DNA of 62,321 bases from Bacillota bacterium. GTDB lineage: Bacteria; Bacillota; Clostridia; Lachnospirales; Lachnospiraceae. The notes below the pieces were generated by a model. The model was not told where the DNA came from. It was given only the letters and a program-made list of their open reading frames with translations, and ran no database searches. Shown piece after piece: positions 19,464 through 25,640 of this stretch (its first letter is position 1; every line of letters starts with the position of its first letter). Position numbers and translations under genes: made by a program. Where the stretch lies: assembly GCA_023450835.1 (NCBI GenBank), contig JAEXGM010000264.1, forward strand, positions 1 to 62,321, given 5' to 3'.

Positions 19464-20210
19464 ATGAGAAATATTAAGTTAGTCCTGGAATATGACGGTT
19501 CCCGTTACGACGGATGGCAAAAACAGCCGGGAAATAATAAGAGCATTACAATACAAGATAAGATAGAATCTGTGTTAAGCAAGATGGAAAACGAGACCGT
19601 TGAACTGATAGGCGCAGCAAGAACAGAAGCAGGTGTACATGCTTACGGCCAGATTGCAAACTTTAAAACAAATACCGATATGAAGCTGTATGAAATTAAA
19701 CATTACCTCAACCGCTATCTTCCAAGGGATATCGCAGTTCTTGAAGTATTTGAGGTGCCTGAACGCTTTCACAGCAGTTTTAGCGCCAAGTCCTTTCAGT
19801 ATATCTATAAGATAACTACAGGGGAAGTCCCTTCTGTATTCGATAGAAAATTTAATTATTATTGTTTTCATAAATTAGATGTTGCTCTCATGAAAAAAGC
19901 AGCGCAAACATTGTTGGGAGAACATGACTTTAAAGCTTTCTCCGATAATAAACGAATGAAGAAATCTACAATCCGGAAAATGAGCAATATTGAAATCAAG
20001 ACCGGTATCAACAGCATTGACATTATCCTGACTGCTGACGATTTCTGGCCAAATATGGCGCGTATTATTGTGGGGACATTAATTGAAATAGGAGAAGGGA
20101 AGCTTGCTCCTGAATATATGGAAGAGGTACTTTTAAGCGGAGATAGAAGCAAAGCAGGGGAAACCGCTGAAGCAAGAGGACTTTTTCTGATGGATATAAA
20201 ATACGAATAA
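19464..20210 (+). CDS. truA: TruA-family tRNA pseudouridine synthase homologue with Asp-to-Glu at the catalytic position
   Basis: A 248-residue protein with the full TruA fold signature: LEYDGSRYDGWQKQPG at the N-terminus, IQDKIESVLSK, and the catalytic loop at 51-61. TruA makes pseudouridine at positions 38-40 of tRNA anticodon arms. In this copy the invariant GRTDAGVH reads ARTEAGVH, with codon GAA giving Glu55 where the nucleophilic Asp belongs; Arg53 is kept. Later TruA segments are intact (SFQYIYKI, FKAFSDN, FWPNMARIIVGTLIEIG). AAAGGGA precedes the ATG. It may be a second, paralogous copy with altered or lost catalysis. It stands alone, upstream of a LacI gene with its own promoter. Confidence 0.88.
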   Translation: MRNIKLVLEYDGSRYDGWQKQPGNNKSITIQDKIESVLSKMENETVELIGAARTEAGVHAYGQIANFKTNTDMKLYEIKHYLNRYLPRDIAVLEVFEVPERFHSSFSAKSFQYIYKITTGEVPSVFDRKFNYYCFHKLDVALMKKAAQTLLGEHDFKAFSDNKRMKKSTIRKMSNIEIKTGINSIDIILTADDFWPNMARIIVGTLIEIGEGKLAPEYMEEVLLSGDRSKAGETAEARGLFLMDIKYE

Positions 20211-20224
20211 TCATGGTATCTTGG

Positions 20225-20257
20225 ATTTAGCTAATATAAACAAATTATTAGCTAAAT
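20225..20257. repeat. 12-bp inverted repeat upstream of the lacI-family promoter
   Basis: ATTTAGCTAATA (20225-20236) and its exact complement (20246-20257), separated by 9 bases. It lies 17 bases before the -35 box of the regulator gene and lacks a following T-tract. It could be an operator or a weak end-of-truA hairpin. Confidence 0.5.
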
Positions 20258-20273
20258 TTAGTTTGTTTTCACG

Positions 20274-20302
20274 TTGATTATCATTCGTAAAAAGAATATA
20301 AT
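20274..20302 (+). promoter_or_regulatory. Sigma-A promoter of the LacI-family gene
   Basis: TTGATT (20274-20279), 17-bp spacer, perfect TATAAT (20297-20302). Confidence 0.75.
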
Positions 20303-20346
20303 TTGTTTAATGTCCTTATCTTAAGATACTTTTACGGAGGATTCAA

Positions 20347-21354
20347 ATGAAAAATGTTACTATGAAGGATATTGCGGATAAACTGAACATAAGTACCGTT
20401 ACCGTTTCTAAGGCTCTGTCCGATAAAGACGGGGTAAGTGAAGAACTCAAGAACAGAATAAAAAAAATATCGGAAGAAATGGGATACCGTTATAATACTT
20501 TGGCTAAAAGCATGAAAGAGGGAAAGAGCTACAATGTCGGGATTATTGTAGCTGACAGATTTATTCGCGATGATGGAGATGCTTTTTATCTTAAAATGTA
20601 TCAAAGTGTAGTCAAATCCTTATCTCAGTCCGGCTATTATGGGATTATGGAAATTATAAGCTCCGAACAGGAAAAGGATATTGTAATGCCTAATATAATT
20701 CAGAATAATAAGGTGGACGGTATCATTATTCTGGGACAGATGAGCTACGAATATGTAAGTTCCATCAATATAATGGGCATTCCTTTAATATTCCTGGATT
20801 TTTACGATGAATTACTGGAAGTCGATTCCGTTGTCAGCGATAGTTTCTATGGTTCCTATATCCTTACCAATCATTTGATTGCTCAAGGACACAAAGATAT
20901 TGCATTCGTGGGTAATATCTTATCCACCAGCAGTATTCTGGACAGATACTTAGGGTATTACAAATCCTTATTGTCAAACGGTATTAATTTAAAGGAAGAA
21001 TGGATTATCACTGACCGCAGCGAGGATGGCACTTATATTGATATTGAATTTCCAGATAAAATGCCTACAGCCTTCGTATGCAACAACGATGCTGTAGCAT
21101 ATCTTCTAATTAATAAATTAAAGAAAAAGGGCTATAAGATTCCGGATGATATTTCAGTCGTTGGATTTGATAATTATATCTTTGCCACTTTATCCACTCC
21201 AAAGTTAACTACTGTCGAAGTAGATATAGCTCTAATGTCCGGTGAAGCCGTAAAAGCTATTATCGGAAAAATAAATAATGACGGTTACCGGGTAGGCAGA
21301 CTTGTTATAAACGGAAAATTAATCATAAGAGACTCCGTTAAAAATTTATTATAA
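20347..21354 (+). CDS. LacI-family transcriptional regulator
   Basis: A 335-residue repressor-type protein. The N-terminal helix-turn-helix (MKDIADKLNISTVTVSKALS, about 5-24) is followed by the hinge helix region ending MGYRYNTLAK. The sugar-binding periplasmic-like core spans about 62-333, with the VGFDNY and TTVEVD segments typical of the family. ACGGAGG precedes the ATG. It is followed by its own terminator and then by a binding-protein-dependent importer whose promoter carries a LacI-type operator, so it most likely represses that importer and the alpha-xylosidase. The inducer is unknown; a xyloglucan- or isoprimeverose-type sugar is inferred from the GH31 enzyme. Confidence 0.93.
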   Translation: MKNVTMKDIADKLNISTVTVSKALSDKDGVSEELKNRIKKISEEMGYRYNTLAKSMKEGKSYNVGIIVADRFIRDDGDAFYLKMYQSVVKSLSQSGYYGIMEIISSEQEKDIVMPNIIQNNKVDGIIILGQMSYEYVSSINIMGIPLIFLDFYDELLEVDSVVSDSFYGSYILTNHLIAQGHKDIAFVGNILSTSSILDRYLGYYKSLLSNGINLKEEWIITDRSEDGTYIDIEFPDKMPTAFVCNNDAVAYLLINKLKKKGYKIPDDISVVGFDNYIFATLSTPKLTTVEVDIALMSGEAVKAIIGKINNDGYRVGRLVINGKLIIRDSVKNLL

Positions 21355-21414
21355 TAAGAAAAACTTCTGTTTATTAAAAGCATCACTAAAATATAAATGA
21401 ACAATAAAATTATG

Positions 21415-21446
21415 AAAAGGAGAGCGCATATTGCCTCTCCTTTTTT
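21415..21446 (+). terminator. Terminator after the LacI-family gene
   Basis: A 10-bp stem (21415-21424 with 21435-21444) around a ten-base loop, then a run of Ts. The rest of the gap to 21700 is extremely AT-rich and shows nothing else I can support. Confidence 0.85.
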
Positions 21447-21714
21447 ATTGCGGATATAAAGAAAAAATATTATAAAAAATATTTTTAGATTCAGTAAAAA
21501 AAATTTAAAATATTTTATAAATATTTTAAGTAAAATATTTATTTTTTTGCTTATTTTAGTTTGCATTAGTGTGTAATTCAATTTAAATTAAGTATATATT
21601 ATAACCATTTATTTTCTTAAAATGCACTAAGGTATAAAAAAATAGCAAAAAATTATAGTCAAAAATGGTTATATATGTAATTATATATGTATTATGTATA
21701 CATTAATAAGAGTA

Positions 21715-21744
21715 TTGACAAATTAATTGTAGATATTATATAAT
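21715..21744 (+). promoter_or_regulatory. Sigma-A promoter of the sugar importer operon
   Basis: Perfect TTGACA (21715-21720), 18-bp spacer, perfect TATAAT (21739-21744). A strong promoter that would need repression. Confidence 0.85.
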
Positions 21745-21752
21745 ACAAAAGT

Positions 21753-21768
21753 AAGTTAACGATAACTT
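21753..21768. promoter_or_regulatory. LacI-type operator at the importer transcription start
   Basis: AAGTTAACGATAACTT: 14 of 16 positions are symmetric around a central CG, the hallmark of LacI-family operators. It begins 8 bases after the -10 box and so covers the expected start site, where a repressor would block initiation. The likely ligand protein is the LacI-family product encoded just upstream. Confidence 0.8.
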
Positions 21769-21802
21769 AAATTAATAATTTAACCAAGGGAGGTTACACA
21801 AA

Positions 21803-23215
21803 ATGAAAAGAATTTTAAGCGTTCTTCTAGTTGCTGTTATGGTGGTTTCATTAGCAGCTTGCGGAGCAAAAAATTCCGGAAACAACACCGCTACACCTGC
21901 TCCGACAACAGAGGGAACTACAGGTACAGACAATTCCGGAACTGATACAAGCAAGATTCCTACAATTGACTCCATAAAACTGGGGGAAGATTACAAAGAT
22001 TTATCCGCAAGTATCAAAGTGTTAACACACAGAACAGATATTGTTGATACAACATTCCAGGATTATATTAAAGAATTCCAGAAGCTGTATCCTAATATCA
22101 AGGTTGAATATGAGGCTGTAACAAATTATGCAGATGATGTTACTATAAGACTTACAACCGGTGATTGGGGCGATATCATGATGATTCCTACCACTGTTGA
22201 TAAGAAAGAACTCCCTAATCTATTCCAATCTTTTGGTACAACCGATGCAATCGGTGCTAACTATCAGTTCATCAACAACTTTGCATTAGACGGTCAGGTA
22301 TATGGTATCGCTTCAACCGGTAATGCTCAGGGTGTTGTTTACAACAAGAAAGTATTCACCGATGCAGGAGTAACAGAACTTCCTAAAACCCCGGATGAAT
22401 TCCTGGATGCTTTACAGAAGATTAAAGATAAGACAGATGCTATTCCTTTATATACAAACTTTGCTGCAGGCTGGACAATGGGCGCCTGGGATGCTTACAT
22501 AGGCGGTTCCGCAACCGGAGATCCCGATTATATGAACAACGCTTTAGTTCATGGAAAGAATCCTTTCTCTGACAAAGGTGACCAGACAGGACCTTACGCC
22601 GTTTACAATACATTATACGAAGCTGTTAAAAGAGGACTTGTAGAAGATGATCCTACAACAACTGACTGGGAAGGCAGCAAAGGTATGATTAACAGAGGTG
22701 AGATCGGTGCTATGGTTCTTGGCTCCTGGGCAGTTGTTCAGATGCAGCAGGCAGGCGATAACGCAGACGATATCGGTTACATGCCTTTCCCCATCAGTGT
22801 AAACGGAAAACAGTATGCATCCGCCGGCCCTGACTATTGCTATGGAATCAATGCAAAATCTTCCGATGATAACAAAATTGCTTCTATGCTTTATGTAAAA
22901 TGGCTTACTGAAAAGTCAAATTTTGCTTATGACCAGGGCGGAATTCCCATCGTAAAAGGTGCGGAATACCCTGCAGTATTAGATGCTTTCAATGGAGTTG
23001 AGCTAGTTGTTGATAATCCTGCTCCTGCCGGAGAAGAGACATATTTCAATGATGTTAACACAAAATCCGAAGTAGGTTTAAATGCTGATAATGCTCATGT
23101 TCAGGCAGTTGTTGAAGCCGCTTTAAACGGAACTCCGTTAAAAGACGTCGTAGACCAATGGAATGACAAGTGGTCAAAAGCACAGGAAGCATTAGGAATC
23201 ACAGTTAATCAATAA
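21803..23215 (+). CDS. Sugar ABC transporter substrate-binding lipoprotein
   Basis: A 470-residue extracellular binding protein of the family 1 (oligosaccharide, MalE-like) group. The lipoprotein signal ends in SLAAC with the lipidated Cys20, followed by a Gly/Thr/Ser-rich linker to about residue 50. The mature part has the typical open-close lobes, with segments such as WGDIMMIPT and AGWTMGAWDAYIGG for sugar stacking. AAGGGAGG precedes the ATG. It is first of a three-gene importer (binding protein, two permeases). A long hairpin just after the stop probably keeps its mRNA more abundant than the permease mRNA. The substrate is inferred to be an alpha-xyloside or xyloglucan oligosaccharide. 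Confidence 0.93.
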   Translation: MKRILSVLLVAVMVVSLAACGAKNSGNNTATPAPTTEGTTGTDNSGTDTSKIPTIDSIKLGEDYKDLSASIKVLTHRTDIVDTTFQDYIKEFQKLYPNIKVEYEAVTNYADDVTIRLTTGDWGDIMMIPTTVDKKELPNLFQSFGTTDAIGANYQFINNFALDGQVYGIASTGNAQGVVYNKKVFTDAGVTELPKTPDEFLDALQKIKDKTDAIPLYTNFAAGWTMGAWDAYIGGSATGDPDYMNNALVHGKNPFSDKGDQTGPYAVYNTLYEAVKRGLVEDDPTTTDWEGSKGMINRGEIGAMVLGSWAVVQMQQAGDNADDIGYMPFPISVNGKQYASAGPDYCYGINAKSSDDNKIASMLYVKWLTEKSNFAYDQGGIPIVKGAEYPAVLDAFNGVELVVDNPAPAGEETYFNDVNTKSEVGLNADNAHVQAVVEAALNGTPLKDVVDQWNDKWSKAQEALGITVNQ

Positions 23216-23240
23216 ATATAATTAATTGCATGAAGAATGG

Positions 23241-23286
23241 ACTTTTGCAAAGTATGGGGTTATCCCAAAGCTTTGCAAAAGTTTTT
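23241..23286 (+). terminator. Intercistronic hairpin between binding protein and permease genes
   Basis: A 12-bp perfect stem (23241-23252 with 23271-23282), with an inner GGG/CCC pairing, followed by four Ts. It ends 20 bases before the permease start, so it is likely a partial terminator or 3' stabiliser that sets the binding-protein to permease ratio. Confidence 0.8.
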
Positions 23287-23306
23287 CTGCTGACAGGAGG
23301 GTATCA

Positions 23307-24296
23307 ATGAGTAGTGCAAGGTCTGCAGCACCAAAAGAGCCGTTTAGTTTTAAAAAATGGCTGGGCAGAAGAAAAGTACAAAGAACCGTAATAATCATCA
23401 GCTTTATGTTTATACCCGTACTTTTACTGTTTATATTCACATATCTGCCATTTTTTAATATGATACGTTTTAGCTTTTATGATATGAAATACATCGGAAG
23501 CAGGACATTTATAGGTTTCGATAATTACAAAGAAGTATTTACCAGACAGGATATCCTTCAAACTTTTAAATTAAGTATCTACTATATGGCGGCATCCGTT
23601 GTTCAGCTGGCTCTGGCTCTGTATTTTGCCACATTATTGAGCTTTAAGACAAGGGGCGGCGGGTTCTTTAAAGGTGCTATATTCTTTCCTTATTTAGTAT
23701 GTGGTATAGCAGTTGGTTTTATATTCAAGTTCTTTTATACAAGAGGATTTGTCCTTGATACCGTATTATCATGGGTAGGCTTTAATCCGGATTCACTTCC
23801 TTATTGGCTTAAGAGCACAAAGATAAATAACATATCTTTAGCAGCAACTTCCATCTGGAGATATATGGGACAGAATATGGTTCTTTTTATCGGAGCCATT
23901 ATGTCTGTTGACAATGACTTATACGAAGCATCCAGTCTTGACGGTGCAAACAGATGGCAGCAGTTCCGTTTTATCATCATGCCAAGCATAAAAACAATTA
24001 TTATGTTAAACCTTATTTTATCCATAACAGGCTCACTCAGTGCCTTTGAACCTCCCTTTGTTATTACCGGAGGAACTTTCGGAACCTCAACATATTTCCT
24101 TATGATGCATAATATTGCCCATAGATATCAGAAGGTAGGACTTGCTTCTGCCATGGCCGTTATCCTGATGGTTATTATTGTGCTGGTTACAATACTACAG
24201 AAAGTAGGTTTTTCGCTTACAGGAGATGACGGCAGTGATGTATCAAGAAAAACCGCTAAAAAATTAGGAAAACAAGCGAAGGAGGGTTCAAGATGA
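23307..24296 (+). CDS. Sugar ABC transporter permease (MalF/UgpA type)
   Basis: A 329-residue inner-membrane permease with six core helices after a Lys/Arg-rich cytosolic N-terminus. The coupling-helix EAA motif reads EASSLDGANRWQQFRFIIMP near residues 211-230. The start at 23307 is chosen because CAGGAGGG lies 6-13 bases upstream; the in-frame ATG at 23226 would place the hairpin inside the gene and lacks a site. It overlaps the second permease by 4 bases (ATGA), giving translational coupling. No ATPase gene is in the operon. Confidence 0.93.
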   Translation: MSSARSAAPKEPFSFKKWLGRRKVQRTVIIISFMFIPVLLLFIFTYLPFFNMIRFSFYDMKYIGSRTFIGFDNYKEVFTRQDILQTFKLSIYYMAASVVQLALALYFATLLSFKTRGGGFFKGAIFFPYLVCGIAVGFIFKFFYTRGFVLDTVLSWVGFNPDSLPYWLKSTKINNISLAATSIWRYMGQNMVLFIGAIMSVDNDLYEASSLDGANRWQQFRFIIMPSIKTIIMLNLILSITGSLSAFEPPFVITGGTFGTSTYFLMMHNIAHRYQKVGLASAMAVILMVIIVLVTILQKVGFSLTGDDGSDVSRKTAKKLGKQAKEGSR

Positions 24297-25141
24297 CTTT
24301 CGGTAGAAAATTAAGCTATTTCCTTCGTGTTTTAATAAAATATGCTTCACTTTGCCTTATGGCCTTTATATCCATATTACCTATTGTCGTGTGTGTCATT
24401 ACTGCTTTTAAAACAGATAAAGAATACAAAGCCACAAATGTAATGACCTTGCCAGACAACTGGCTGTATTTTGATAATTTCAAAAAAGCCTGGGAAAAGG
24501 CAAACATGGGTGTGGCCTTCTTTAACTCAACCCTTGTTCTTATAATCGTATTAGTAGGTTCCATTATGTTTGGAACCATGCTTGCTTATATTCTTAACCG
24601 GTTTGCTTTTCCGGGTAATAATTTATTAAGAAATCTATTTTTATTTGCAACCTTAATACCTGGTATCGCAACCCAGGTTACGGTTTATCAGATTATGTAC
24701 AAACTGCACTTAATCGATTCCCTGCCCGGCTATATGATTCTGTTAATGGGAGCGGATGTAATCGGCATTTATATCTTTATACAGTTCTTTGAAAACATAC
24801 CGATTTCCCTGGATGAATCCGCTATTATGGATGGGGCGACCTATTTCGGCGTATTCTTTAAGATATTATTGCCGTTACTAAAACCCGCCATTGTAACGGT
24901 TATGATCTTAAAAGGCGTTGGTACCTATAACGAATACTATATGTCCAATCTCTATCTTCAGACAAAATCAAAGCTGGTTACCGTATCAACCTCATTGTTT
25001 ACCTTTACCGGACCACTTGGCAGCCAGTACAACTATATCTGTGCCGGTGTTCTAATCACCATGATACCAGCCCTTATTGTATTCATCGTAGCTCAGAAGC
25101 AGATATACAGCGGTCTGACAAACGGAGCAGTAAAAGGTTAA
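24293..25141 (+). CDS. Sugar ABC transporter permease (MalG/UgpE type)
   Basis: A 282-residue partner permease with six helices. The EAA loop reads DESAIMDGATYFGVFFKILL near 178-197. An AAGGAGGG site lies inside the end of the previous gene, and the start codon overlaps its stop. With its partner it forms the translocation pore for the binding protein encoded at 21803. The ATPase must come from elsewhere, as with MsmX-type shared ATPases of Firmicutes (inference). A terminator follows at 25158. Confidence 0.94.
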   Translation: MTFGRKLSYFLRVLIKYASLCLMAFISILPIVVCVITAFKTDKEYKATNVMTLPDNWLYFDNFKKAWEKANMGVAFFNSTLVLIIVLVGSIMFGTMLAYILNRFAFPGNNLLRNLFLFATLIPGIATQVTVYQIMYKLHLIDSLPGYMILLMGADVIGIYIFIQFFENIPISLDESAIMDGATYFGVFFKILLPLLKPAIVTVMILKGVGTYNEYYMSNLYLQTKSKLVTVSTSLFTFTGPLGSQYNYICAGVLITMIPALIVFIVAQKQIYSGLTNGAVKG

Positions 25142-25157
25142 TTCATTTTTCACACCA

Positions 25158-25203
25158 AACCTTCCCTTCTTAAAATAACTATCAGGGAAGGTTTTATTTT
25201 TTT
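25158..25203 (+). terminator. Terminator after the importer operon
   Basis: A 10-bp perfect stem AACCTTCCCT/AGGGAAGGTT (25158-25167 with 25184-25193), followed by TTTTATTTTTTT. Confidence 0.92.
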
Positions 25204-25256
25204 ATTATTTTTTCCGTTCAGTCTCGTAATTAACATATAAAGACTCTACGGCAATA

Positions 25257-25500
25257 CACAGATGGCAGCTGATTCCATTCGGTCATTATCCATTGAGGTG
25301 CTTCGCATGACACTTAAATGGCAGCAGTTATGACTAGGTTAAATTACGCCATGTCTGAGCACACAGCCTTACACAGCCAAAAGGAAAAAGAGCGAGTTTG
25401 GCGTAATCTAACCTGCTCAGGAATAACTGTTGCCATTTTAGTGGAATTCGAAACACCGAACAGGAAAATGCCCGAATGGAATCAGCTGCCATCGTCCGTT
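25257..25500 (+). repeat. Long structured hairpin element, copy A
   Basis: A 244-base intergenic element that folds into one long branchless hairpin. P1 pairs 25261-25287 with 25467-25493 (26 of 27). P2 pairs 25297-25305 with 25449-25457 (8 of 9). P3 pairs 25311-25331 with 25423-25443. P4 pairs 25336-25350 with 25400-25414. The apical part starts ATGTCTGAGC and ends GCGAGTTT. The outer ends read ACACAGATG and CATCGTCCGTT. The same end motifs, internal-loop sequences and apical motif occur in copy B at 38180, whereas the P1 sequences of the two copies are unrelated. No coding potential is seen. It could be a non-coding RNA or a small mobile element; strand is set by the conserved loops, and I do not recognise a family. 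Confidence 0.75.
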
Positions 25501-25563
25501 CTGCAGACCTTATATATTCCATACAGAACGAAACATTTTCTTTCCGTTTTCTTGAATCAACTG

Positions 25564-25592
25564 TTTACATTATCGCCATTATGCTTTAGAAT
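25564..25592 (+). promoter_or_regulatory. Sigma-A promoter of the alpha-xylosidase gene
   Basis: TTTACA (25564-25569), 17-bp spacer, TAGAAT (25587-25592). An inverted repeat GTTTAT-TTG-ATAAAC (25602-25616) sits at the expected transcription start and may be an operator; it does not match the LacI-type site at 21753. Confidence 0.6.
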
Positions 25593-25640
25593 ATAGCTAT
25601 AGTTTATTTGATAAACAAATATGAATTGACGGAGGTTGTC

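Noticed and set aside
25257..25500. Hairpin element A read as an attC site, retron msd, group II intron fragment or IS200/IS605 end
   Set aside because: No integrase, reverse transcriptase or transposase is nearby, no GTTRRRY box or intron domain V is seen, and the stems are far longer than those of IS605 ends.
25318..25596. 92-codon frame inside hairpin element A
   Set aside because: It follows the folded element without an SD, has no counterpart in copy B and no domain.
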